DNA of 12,194 bases from Bacilli bacterium (lineage in GTDB: Bacteria; Bacillota_I; Bacilli_A; RF39; UBA660): NCBI GenBank assembly GCA_900758895.1, contig CAAETG010000097.1:1-12194 (forward strand), read 5' to 3'. Shown piece by piece: positions 5,431 to 11,974 of the stretch. The notes beneath the pieces were generated by a model. It searched no databases, had not been told where the DNA came from, and was given only the letters and a program-made list of their open reading frames with translations. A program made the translations under genes and the position numbers. The first letter of the stretch is position 1, and each line of letters starts with the position of its first letter.

Positions 5431-5698
5431 TTACAAACACAATTTTATATTTCAAAATGTAATATTGTGGTAGGGTATTTATTAAATTTGAAAACAAAAC
5501 TATGTATTGCAGGGAAGTTTGCAGGATTTGGGCGATACGTGAACAGAAAGCAAAGTATCAACAAAAATGTAGAAAATTAATTAGTAATGAATTAAGGGAG
5601 CCTGGTACAACATTTCTTTCACAGCATGCTTTGAGTGATTTTGGTTTGGAGGAAAGAACTGTGAAAAGAGAATTAAAAAGAATAGGAGTAAAAACATG
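5431..5698 (+). pseudogene. Frameshifted zinc-finger protein remnant
   Basis: From 5502 an ATG-initiated ORF of 65 residues is open to TGA 5696-5698 (ATGA with the next gene is at 5695-5698 by position of the shared bases). The open frame actually extends upstream to 5463 and reads CGRVFIKFENKTMYCREVCRIW. The expected preceding KCNI is present one frame away (5455-5466), so a single-base loss around 5463-5466 has split a CxxC...YCxxxC zinc-finger protein. After the finger come AIREQKAKYQQKCRKL, then GTTFLSQHALSDFGLEERTV and KRELKRIGVKT. This order (zinc finger, basic helix, H-x3-DF and KRxGV tail) is common in small methanogen and Firmicutes hypothetical proteins. No start codon is visible upstream, so the 5' end is also missing. 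A sequencing error is an alternative to a true frameshift. Confidence 0.5.
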
Positions 5699-5956
5699 AA
5701 TAGTTCTAAATATTATGATGAATTATATGATTATGCATTAAATATTGTTTCTAAATATGAAGAATTATTAGATTGTAATTTACATGTTCTCCCTAAAGGA
5801 TTTTTTATTACTTTTGAATTTATCTTTAAAATTAAAAAAGAATTATCTGAAGAGCAATTTAATAAACTAGGAAGAAATATTTCACAAGAGTTATATTATT
5901 TTTGTAAAAAATTTGGTGTTGAAAATAATTTTGTTGTTGTTTTGAGTAGATATTAA
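5696..5956 (+). CDS. Putative immunity protein coupled to the zinc-finger remnant
   Basis: 86 residues from ATG 5696, whose first bases overlap the stop of the zinc-finger remnant, so the pair is translationally coupled. The upstream GGAGT (about 5685-5689) serves as ribosome binding site. The protein has two helical halves (SSKYYDELYDYALNIVSKYEE and ELSEEQFNKLGRNIS) around a short strand (FFITFEFIFKIKK), and ends with NNFVVVLSRY. It is soluble and acidic. The family is not recognised, and no clear similarity to the counterpart at 3752 is visible, although both cassettes share toxin tail type and the following block. That combination suggests an immunity partner that has diverged or been exchanged. 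Confidence 0.65.
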   Translation: MNSSKYYDELYDYALNIVSKYEELLDCNLHVLPKGFFITFEFIFKIKKELSEEQFNKLGRNISQELYYFCKKFGVENNFVVVLSRY

Positions 5957-5963
5957 TTCATTT

Positions 5964-6054
5964 CTTTTTTTCTATTTTTCCACTCCTATATATTGAAGTG
6001 GATAAAATTTTATAATTTATCTTTTGTAAAAAAATAAAAGACATTTTATAATTT
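5964..6054 (+). terminator. Duplicated ~95-bp block, copy B, with stem-loop
   Basis: This begins 8 nt after the stop of the 5696 gene and matches block A (4115-4210) along its whole length with small indels. The stem is shorter here: GATAAA (6001-6006) and TTTATC (6016-6021), followed by TTTT. In this copy the zinc-ribbon gene is absent and a degenerate repeat follows at once. Confidence 0.55.
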
Positions 6055-6062
6055 ATATTATT

Positions 6063-6099
6063 TTATATTTCTTTCGAAAAGATGCAATTAAAATTTAAC
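6063..6099 (+). repeat. 37-bp interspersed repeat, copy 8 (degenerate)
   Basis: The right half is consensus (AAAGATGCAA then TTAAAATTTAAC). The left half is altered to TTATATTTCTTTCGAAAA, giving a TTTCGAAA palindrome where the normal hairpin loop would be. About five substitutions separate it from the consensus. Confidence 0.75.
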
Positions 6100-6116
6100 A
6101 AAAAAATAAAATAAAT

Positions 6117-6443
6117 TTATTCAACAATTTTAACCATAGGTTTAAATTGAGGGTATTTATCAAGAAAATCTAAAGCATATTGTATATGATATTCCCTAGC
6201 TTCTTTGTGTTTTCCCTCATATTTTAATCTATGAGTTACAGCTCTTTCATCCTGATCTAAAGATTCAAACTCTGGATGTTCAATATATTGAATTAATCTT
6301 AATCTATTAATATTAGGAATAACTTCACGTACAATACTCATTAATCTATGTGGTAAACCTGAAGGTGTTGTAATGAAATCTCTTAATTGATCTTCAGACC
6401 AATTTTTAACAAAGTCATATTTAGGAATCAATTTTTCAACCAT
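6117..6443 (-). CDS. Orphan helical protein, second gene of an inverted pair
   Basis: 108 residues on the minus strand, ATG at 6443-6441 with a run of five G residues upstream (complement of 6452-6456). It is mostly helical, with WSEDQLRDFITTPSGLPHRL, then a basic centre (VREVIPNINRLRLIQYIEH) and a C-terminal helical repeat-like region (DERAVTHRLKYEGKHKEAREYHIQYALDFLDKYPQ) that recalls a tetratricopeptide-like helix pair. There is no signal peptide. The family is not recognised. It lies 44 nt downstream of the other minus-strand gene and is probably co-transcribed with it. The pair runs against every other gene of the island and lies between two degenerate repeats. Confidence 0.65.
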   Translation of the reverse strand: MVEKLIPKYDFVKNWSEDQLRDFITTPSGLPHRLMSIVREVIPNINRLRLIQYIEHPEFESLDQDERAVTHRLKYEGKHKEAREYHIQYALDFLDKYPQFKPMVKIVE

Positions 6444-6487
6444 GCTAATGAACCCCCAGTATTGTTAGTATATCATATAAAAAAATA

Positions 6488-6862
6488 TTATTTTTTGTAG
6501 TATGGATTTTCTTTAATAATTTCGCTAATTAAATTATTTTGATTATCAAAAACTTGCTCAAGATAATGGGAAGCATAATCTCTCTTCCTTTCAATAAATC
6601 CAATATTAGCTTTATGAATATACAATTTAATCAGTTTTCCATCATCTAATGGTAAGATATCATAGAATAAGTCTTCTGAATTTTCATATGGTTCTTCAAA
6701 TAATAATATAGAATCATCAACAAATATTTCACTTTCTTCAGGAAGCACTCTTTTATAATATTCTGTGACTGCTTGATCAAGATATGTTTTAGGTATTTTA
6801 TAAAACTCATCAGAAGGTAACTCTCTAAGTTCTTCCCAAGTCATACTTTCATATTTATTCAT
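6488..6862 (-). CDS. Orphan acidic protein, first gene of an inverted pair
   Basis: 124 residues on the minus strand with AGGTGG just upstream of its ATG (6862-6860). It opens with a Trp-containing acidic helix (MNKYESMTWEELRELPSDEFY), followed by a Tyr-rich helix (LDQAVTEYYKRVLPEESEI), a strand-rich acidic centre (SILLFEEPYENSEDLFYDIL) and a C-terminal helix (YASHYLEQVFDNQNNLISEI). It is acidic and soluble, and of immunity-protein size. The family is not recognised. Its promoter should lie in 6863-6943, between the gene and repeat copy 9. Confidence 0.65.
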   Translation of the reverse strand: MNKYESMTWEELRELPSDEFYKIPKTYLDQAVTEYYKRVLPEESEIFVDDSILLFEEPYENSEDLFYDILPLDDGKLIKLYIHKANIGFIERKRDYASHYLEQVFDNQNNLISEIIKENPYYKK

Positions 6863-6943
6863 AAAACCACCTATTGAACTTCAATATTATATTGTTTGTT
6901 TTTAGACATATAATTTTTTACAAATTCACTAGCTCTTTTATTC

Positions 6944-6980
6944 GTATGTTTATTTCGAAAATATTTAATTAAAAGTTAAC
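6944..6980 (+). repeat. 37-bp interspersed repeat, copy 9 (most degenerate, right end)
   Basis: It begins GTATGTTTA and ends AAAAGTTAAC, with TATTTCGAAAATA in the centre. Length and both ends are kept, while the middle differs from the consensus and shares TTTCGAAAA with copy 8. No further copy is seen to the right. Confidence 0.7.
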
Positions 6981-7143
6981 TCCATGTTTTTTCACTTTCC
7001 TTTAAAAAATAGTATTTATTCTGTTGAATTAAAATATTTAAAGATAATCCATTCATCATCAAACAAAGCATTGTTATTACATTTTCTTCTCTACAATCTT
7101 TTTTAAAGTAGTTTAAAATAAAAATAAAAAAATAAATTATATT

Positions 7144-7949
7144 ATGATATACAATATTGCTGTTTTTGGCTCATGTGCAAGTAGAGATAATTTTTACAGT
7201 GGCATAAATCCAGATTATAAAAAATATTTTAATTGCTCTATTTCATCACAAAGAGGTTCAATAATAAGTCTTATGCAAGAACCAGTATCCTTTAAAAATC
7301 AGGATATCCCAAATATTGCCAGAAAATAGGGTGAATAAAGCAGGAACACTTTATTAATCAAGATTTAACTAAGAACTTTTTAGCAGAAGTAAAAAAGTTT
7401 AAACCAGATTATATTTTAATTGATAATTATTTTGAAGTGATTTTTGGTATAATAAAATATGAAAACTGTTTTATTACAAATAATTACTGGGATTTGCCAA
7501 AAACAAAATTTCATACTGAAATTAAACCATACACAAAAATCAATATGTATAATGACCCAAACACTTATTTAAAATTATACAAAAAAAATATGGGCTTATT
7601 TTTAGATCATATTCAAAAAGAATCACCAAATTCACAAATAATTTTAAATCCCGTTCGATTAGGTTATAAAATACTTAAAAATGATAATAAGATAGAAGTA
7701 AATAAAAATTTTAAATCCAATGCAAAAAACACCAATAAACTTTTAAAAAAAGTAGATAATATATTAAAAAAGCAAAAAGATGTAATCACCCTTAAAATTA
7801 AAAAAGAAAGAATACTGGATGAAAATCATGAATGGGGATTAGGACAAGTACATTACACTCAACCATACTATTTAAACATTTTAAATCAATTAAAACAAAT
7901 CTCAAAAAATGACAAATCATTATTATCAAAAATATATGAATTATTTTAA
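7144..7949 (+). pseudogene. DUF6270-type protein gene broken by a stop and a frameshift
   Basis: The first piece (7144-7329) starts MIYNIAVFGSCASRDNF, the GSC.SRDNF motif of DUF6270 proteins, and stops at TAG 7327-7329. A second open frame resumes at 7335 (IKQEHFINQDLTKNF, then FKPDYILIDNYFEVIFG) and runs to TAA 7947-7949 through YENCFITNNYW and the C-terminal motif ENHEWGLGQVHYTQPYY. The join needs one nonsense change (TGG to TAG is the simplest) and one lost base between 7327 and 7335. The combined length is about 268 residues. DUF6270 proteins are SGNH-hydrolase-like and often lie in polysaccharide gene clusters, so a role in surface glycan modification is likely for the intact ancestor. 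A sequencing error could mimic this. Confidence 0.75.
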
Positions 7950-8163
7950 GATGAAGCAGTTGCAGGTGAAGTTTTAGAAAAAATATCATGTTTTCGCTAG
8001 AATGAGATAATATTATGAAGTTATTCCAATGAAATGGGAAAAAAATAATTTTCTGAAAATAATCCCCATTACTGTAATGTGCCTGATTTATCATACTCAA
8101 AAATGGCAATTTTCCGTTAAGATATGCCTAAACTATTTATTAAATCATATGTAACTATAATAT

Positions 8164-8691
8164 ATGAAAGTAGATTTTAGTCTGGTCATACTGGGGATTT
8201 TCATTCTTTTAATGATTTATTTTGCAGTATTTTTAGAAATAGACATTGAATATATATTTTTGGCATGTTTTATATTTGCATTTATTGTTAATGGAAGAGA
8301 TTATAAAAATGAGACTTCAAAAAAAGAGTTTATTATTGGAAACTCTGTTTCTTCCGTAGTTGGAGCAGTAATACTTTTTGCCATAATATTTGGTGCAAGC
8401 GGATTTTTATTGGATACTCTCCATGATGCCAAATTCAATGAGGAAATAGATGAAATCGGACATCACAATAACACAGTTACTGTTGATGAATTTACACAGT
8501 TCGGTCCTGATTTTTCCAAAGCTTACTGGATTGTTGGAGATGACGGAAGAAAATATACCATAAGCGAAGGAATGCATAATAAATTAAATGCAGAATATAA
8601 TAATTCAGTTGCAGGCCATAAACTAAACATATTTTTCAATGTTAAAAAACAGCCAGAAGAGGTCATATCAATTATATGGCAGATAACATAA
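8164..8691 (+). CDS. Three-helix membrane protein with soluble C-terminal domain
   Basis: 175 residues. Hydrophobic segments at about 6-23 (LVILGIFILLMIYFAVFL), 27-44 and 59-85 predict three transmembrane helices. A C-terminal domain of about 90 residues follows, containing FTQFGPDFSKAYWIVGDDG and KYTISEGMHNKL. No ribosome binding site precedes ATG 8164. A TATA-like TTTATTAAA lies about 20-28 nt upstream (8136-8144), so the transcript may be leaderless. The family is not recognised and no catalytic motif is evident. The 214-nt gap before it (7950-8163) holds only a short open stretch (DEAVAGEVLEKISCFR, directly in frame after the DUF6270 stop) that could be a decayed gene end. Confidence 0.75.
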   Translation: MKVDFSLVILGIFILLMIYFAVFLEIDIEYIFLACFIFAFIVNGRDYKNETSKKEFIIGNSVSSVVGAVILFAIIFGASGFLLDTLHDAKFNEEIDEIGHHNNTVTVDEFTQFGPDFSKAYWIVGDDGRKYTISEGMHNKLNAEYNNSVAGHKLNIFFNVKKQPEEVISIIWQIT

Positions 8692-8713
8692 CAACTGATA
8701 GGGAAATAATAAT

Positions 8714-9286
8714 CTAAAGAGTTAAAGATTCAATAGCTAAGTTATGGCTGGATTGAACATTATTGAGTTTGAACTTAGGTAATTTTTTAATCATATGGAC
8801 TGTCTGAAGGTCATTGTTTGTATCTACAGTTGTTTCAAATCCCATTTTTTTCCAAAAGTTTAATCCCCCATTTAAATTTTTATGGGTGTGGAGATAAATT
8901 TCTTTATAGCTGTTTAAATAGCTAAATGACTCTACTAGTTTGAACAGTTTTGTTGCAAGACCCAGTCTTCTGTATTTTTCATCAACATATAATCTCCAGA
9001 TGCTTGCAGTATCTTCTTTATTATATAAGCCTTCAAATTCTCTGAATTTTTTGTCATAGCCTCTTACAGCTATTGTAGCTATTATTTCATCATTTTCAGA
9101 ATTTTTTGCCAGGAACAAATTATTTTTTCTCGGATTTATGTAATATTCATTTAGTTTCATTATGTCTTTATGATATTCCGGCACATATCCGTATCCGTAT
9201 TCTTTTTTGATCTGCTTAAATAAAAACTCCTGAGTCCTGGTTTTTTCACAAATATTGTCAGACAGTTGAATAATTTTAAAGTTCAC
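8714..9286 (-). CDS. GNAT-family N-acetyltransferase
   Basis: About 190 residues from a GTG at 9286-9284, chosen because GGAGGGG (complement of 9293-9299) sits 6 nt upstream. The ATG at 9301 places that same ribosome binding site inside the gene. The core shows the GNAT acetyl-CoA motif: IWRLYVDEKYRRLGLATKLF, with RRLGLA as the pyrophosphate-binding Q/RxxGxG/A loop (about residues 106-111). Motif B-like sequence follows as YLHTHKNLNGGLNFWKKMGF. An N-terminal beta strand region (FLAKNSENDEIIATIAVRG) precedes it. The family transfers acetyl from acetyl-CoA to an amine. The substrate cannot be told from the sequence. It is transcribed divergently from the nicotianamine synthase homologue and shares its regulatory region. 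Confidence 0.85.
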   Translation of the reverse strand: MNFKIIQLSDNICEKTRTQEFLFKQIKKEYGYGYVPEYHKDIMKLNEYYINPRKNNLFLAKNSENDEIIATIAVRGYDKKFREFEGLYNKEDTASIWRLYVDEKYRRLGLATKLFKLVESFSYLNSYKEIYLHTHKNLNGGLNFWKKMGFETTVDTNNDLQTVHMIKKLPKFKLNNVQSSHNLAIESLTL

Positions 9287-9301
9287 TTTTTGCCCCTCCA
9301 T

Positions 9302-9461
9302 TAAATGTATTACTTTTTTGAAAATTTTAATCTATTTTTAATACTTTATTTTTTAAAAAAATGAAAGTATTACTTTATTTCTTAAATTGAAGCTTTAGTA
9401 ATACTTTATTATCATATACTAAACTTTAATATATAATAAACTAGAAAATACTATATATAAT
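9302..9461 (+). promoter_or_regulatory. Divergent regulatory region with repeated TACTTT half-sites
   Basis: It holds the 13-bp palindrome AAAGTA-T-TACTTT (9364-9376) and three related sites: GTATTACTTT (about 9307-9316), TAATACTTT (about 9341-9349) and AGTAATACTTT (9397-9407), the last being an exact complement of 9364-9374. A TATA-like run (TTTAATATATAATAAAC, about 9425-9440) would serve the downstream gene. Repeated palindromic sites between two divergent genes suggest binding of a dimeric regulator. Identity of the regulator is unknown. Confidence 0.5.
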
Positions 9462-9494
9462 TTGTTATTTAATTTGAAAAAATATCGTGATATT

Positions 9495-10313
9495 ATGAGT
9501 TGTTATAAATATTGGGGTAAAATTGAAGAAATAGCTGATAAACTTTCCAATTTCGGCAATCTTGATGATGATATGGACGCTTTGGATGATGTTGCTATCG
9601 ATGAGGTTATTGAGATTTTAGATGAAGTTGAAGTTATTGCACATGATAAAACAATCGATTTTGACTCTGCTAAACATATTCTTGATGATGAAAAGATGAA
9701 CCGTGCATTAAAATTAATCCGTAAGTTTTATGTTTATGTCGGTGCCAGACTGGAAATGGAAAATGCATTAAAAATACTTAATTCAGATAATCCAAGAGAA
9801 GTACTTGACTCTTTTCACTTTTATGAGCGTTATATAGGATTAATTAATAATGAAAGTAAATTAGCTAAATTCAATGATGAAAAAACCTTTTTATTCCTGG
9901 GAAGCGGACCGCTGCCTTTAACTTTAATCATGTTCAATGAAGTATTCGGATGTAAATGTATTGGAATTGAACAGCAGGAAGATGTAGCCCAGTTATCCAG
10001 AAAAGTTTTGAAAAAATTAAACCTTGATGACGATATTAAAATTGTTATAGGTAATGAAAATACAATAGCTGATTTGGATTATGATATTTTGATGGTAGCT
10101 GCTTTTGCAGAACCTAAAGAAAGGGTATTTTCCAATATTTGGGATGTGGTAAGTGAAAAAACACCTGTTCTTTATAGAACCTATACCGGTATGAGAGCTA
10201 TTTTATACTCTCCGGTTACTGAAAAAGACACCAGGGGATTCCATAAGGAAGTAATGCTCCTGCCTACAGGCAATACAAACAATACTTCAGTATTAATTAG
10301 AAAAATTACCTAA
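9495..10313 (+). CDS. Nicotianamine-synthase-family protein
   Basis: 272 residues from ATG 9495, preceded by GTGAT (9487-9491). An alternative TTG at 9462 adds 11 residues and lacks a ribosome binding site. The length fits the short archaeal type (the Methanothermobacter enzyme is about 265). The N-terminal half is helical and acidic. The middle carries FHFYERYIGL (107-116). The SAM-binding Rossmann domain has the hallmark FLGSGPLPLT (134-143), then CIGIEQ as the acidic ribose-binding strand. YRTYTGMRAILYSPV (227-241) is the usual C-terminal region. The family joins aminopropyl groups from S-adenosylmethionine into nicotianamine-like metal chelators, so the product probably handles nickel, cobalt or iron in a methanogen. 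The exact product (thermonicotianamine or other) is inferred. Confidence 0.88.
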   Translation: MSCYKYWGKIEEIADKLSNFGNLDDDMDALDDVAIDEVIEILDEVEVIAHDKTIDFDSAKHILDDEKMNRALKLIRKFYVYVGARLEMENALKILNSDNPREVLDSFHFYERYIGLINNESKLAKFNDEKTFLFLGSGPLPLTLIMFNEVFGCKCIGIEQQEDVAQLSRKVLKKLNLDDDIKIVIGNENTIADLDYDILMVAAFAEPKERVFSNIWDVVSEKTPVLYRTYTGMRAILYSPVTEKDTRGFHKEVMLLPTGNTNNTSVLIRKIT

Positions 10314-10421
10314 AATATTTTTTCTACCTTTTTTATATTTTTAATTTTTGTTAAATCAGACAAAATGCTGTTTTGACAGTTTCTGTTTTTTAAAAAAGCC
10401 CTGCTCTGCAATATCATTAAA

Positions 10422-10470
10422 TGAAAATCATGTTTTCACCTGTTTTCAAAACATAATTATTATATATTGT
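10422..10470 (+). promoter_or_regulatory. Promoter with two adjacent palindromes
   Basis: TGAAAA-TCATG-TTTTCA (10422-10438) and TGTTTT-C-AAAACA (10441-10453) are perfect inverted repeats lying directly upstream of a TATA-like AATTATTATATATTG (10454-10468). Overlap with the expected BRE position suggests a repressor or activator site for the 10508 gene. Confidence 0.5.
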
Positions 10471-10507
10471 TAACAAGATAAATAAAAACAATTGGAGGGA
10501 TGTTTTT

Positions 10508-10873
10508 ATGGTTAATTGTCCTAATTGCGGTGTATTAGTTGAAAAAGATTCTAAATTCTGCCAGGAATGTGGAACAAAAATAGATAATTCTGATTCAAAT
10601 ACTCAAACTGATGTCGGCAGTGATTATGAAAAAAATAAAAGATATGCATTAATAGGAATCGGTTATTTGACAGTTTTAATTCTTTTAATTTCTGTACTTT
10701 CCGCATGGTATAATGTTAAAGTAATAAATGCAGACAGGCTATTGCTATATCCGTTATTGTCAATTATGCTGTCTGTTTATGTGTCACTAAAATTAATCAG
10801 TGATGAAAAAACTTTTAAACATGGAATAATTATACCAATCGTTTCATTTATAATATTTATTTTTGGAATTTAA
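10508..10873 (+). CDS. Zinc-ribbon membrane protein
   Basis: 121 residues, ATG 10508 with GGAGGG at 10494-10499. The N-terminus is a zinc ribbon (CPNC at 4-7, CQEC at 18-21, of the zinc-ribbon-2 type that starts many methanogen membrane proteins). A polar linker follows (about 26-45), then hydrophobic segments at about 46-68 (YALIGIGYLTVLILLISVL), 77-97 and 106-121, so two or three membrane helices with the zinc ribbon in the cytoplasm. No enzymatic motif is present. Proteins of this layout are abundant in Methanobrevibacter and mostly uncharacterised. Its gene starts after a 194-bp intergenic region with its own promoter. Confidence 0.8.
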   Translation: MVNCPNCGVLVEKDSKFCQECGTKIDNSDSNTQTDVGSDYEKNKRYALIGIGYLTVLILLISVLSAWYNVKVINADRLLLYPLLSIMLSVYVSLKLISDEKTFKHGIIIPIVSFIIFIFGI

Positions 10874-10912
10874 GAGAATTTGGAGCATATATAACATAAT
10901 AGGTGTAACTTA

Positions 10913-11455
10913 ATGAAAATTACTGTATATCTTGGATCACATGAAGGTAGTGACCCCTTTCTGAAAGAAGCTGTAAGGGAACTTGGTGTGTGGATTGCTG
11001 AAAATAATCATATACTTGTTTATGGCGGTTCAAAAATAGGATTGATGGGGGAACTTGCAGACAGTGTCCTGAATGCTGAAGGTATGGCAATTGGTGTTGA
11101 ACCTGAGTTTTTTATAGACGATAACCTGCAGCATGAAAATTTAAGCGAACTTATAATAACCAGTGATCTGCAGGATAGAAAGAGAAAAATGATTGAGCTT
11201 GGAGATGCTTTCATTGCTTTTCCTGGAGGTACCGGTACTTTAGATGAAATAACTGAAATAATGACTAAAGTTGCCCTAAAACAGATAAATGCTCCATGTA
11301 TTGTATATAATCTTAATGGATATTATGATAACCTGAAAGTTCTTTTGGATCATATGATTGAAATGGGTTTATCTACATCAGATAAGCAGAAAAAAATCTA
11401 TTTTCTCAATAATCTTTTGGAAATAGGAGAGATTTTAACTGATATTAATGAGTAA
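10913..11455 (+). CDS. LOG-family phosphoribohydrolase (TIGR00730 type)
   Basis: 180 residues, the usual family length. The Rossmann-like fold is marked by YGGSKIGLMG (37-46, in place of the usual GGGxxGLMG), the DLQDRKRKM helix (85-93, family HxRK/M region) and FPGGTGTLDEI (103-113), the PGGxGTxxE signature that binds phosphate and carries the catalytic Glu. Members cleave the N-glycosidic bond of nucleoside 5'-monophosphates, releasing ribose 5-phosphate. In plants and actinobacteria this activates cytokinins. In archaea it is likely nucleotide salvage or clean-up. The gene starts 39 nt after the zinc-ribbon membrane gene and may be co-transcribed with it. A promiscuous lysine decarboxylase label for this family in old databases is wrong. 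Confidence 0.88.
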   Translation: MKITVYLGSHEGSDPFLKEAVRELGVWIAENNHILVYGGSKIGLMGELADSVLNAEGMAIGVEPEFFIDDNLQHENLSELIITSDLQDRKRKMIELGDAFIAFPGGTGTLDEITEIMTKVALKQINAPCIVYNLNGYYDNLKVLLDHMIEMGLSTSDKQKKIYFLNNLLEIGEILTDINE

Positions 11456-11542
11456 TATGTGTTTAAATAGTATAAACAATATAATAATATTTTAAGTATG
11501 ATATTTTTTATCATATTTTAAATATGTAATTTTGGTGAAGAG

Positions 11543-11974
11543 ATGGACAATGAAAGAACTATTATAGCCATACTTATACTGATTGTGTGCTGCCTTATCG
11601 GTGGTTTGATTTATACTGTTTCACTAAGTAATGAACCGGCAAATAATACAACATTAAATAATACTGCAAATATTACTAATAACACTACTAATGATACTGC
11701 TGATGTTCATCCAGTATCTGATGAACATAAATCATATTCTTCTGCATCTTCACAATCTGAGGATCCTCATTCTGATTGGGTTTGTGAAGGTGATACATGG
11801 TACAGTAAACAGGATAGTGATGGGGAAGGTTATGTTTTATATGATAAAGCTTCTGGAAGACCTATAGGTAGTGGAGACATGCCTGACAGACATGGATATC
11901 ATAGCCAGGATTATATTAATACTTATGGTTCAACAGTAAAATACAGAAGTAATGGAGAATATTATGATGATTAA
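11543..11974 (+). CDS. Membrane-anchored Asn/Thr-rich surface protein
   Basis: 143 residues from ATG 11543, with GGTGA at 11534-11538. A single N-terminal membrane helix (about 6-27, IIAILILIVCCLIGGLIYTV) is followed by an Asn/Thr-rich linker (about 33-53) with several N-x-T sequons suited to archaeal N-glycosylation, then a Ser/Asp-rich stretch. The C-terminal domain (about 78-143) has WVCEGDTWYSKQDSDG and a YDKASGRPIGSG segment. The helix probably anchors the protein with the domain outside the cell. The family is not recognised beyond this common methanogen surface-protein layout. Confidence 0.75.
   Translation: MDNERTIIAILILIVCCLIGGLIYTVSLSNEPANNTTLNNTANITNNTTNDTADVHPVSDEHKSYSSASSQSEDPHSDWVCEGDTWYSKQDSDGEGYVLYDKASGRPIGSGDMPDRHGYHSQDYINTYGSTVKYRSNGEYYDD

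Noticed and set aside
96..6980. CRISPR array based on the 37-nt repeat length, hairpin and degenerate end
   Set aside because: Intervals are hundreds of bases to over 1 kb and contain genes, not uniform 30-40 nt spacers, and no cas gene is present. A solo-repeat origin cannot be excluded.
96..6980. Integron attC sites, because many copies end ATTTAAC, which fits RYYYAAC
   Set aside because: The matching GTTRRRY partner and the long attC stem are missing, several copies end TTTGAC, and no integron integrase is seen. A 7-base degenerate match is easily met by chance.
7798..8109. Minus-strand ORF of 103 residues
   Set aside because: It overlaps the conserved C-terminal motif of the DUF6270-type gene on the other strand, and its Ile/Phe/His-rich translation is typical of an AT-rich shadow.
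9462..9494. TTG 9462 as start of the nicotianamine synthase homologue
   Set aside because: No ribosome binding site precedes it, while ATG 9495 has GTGAT upstream and gives the expected family length.
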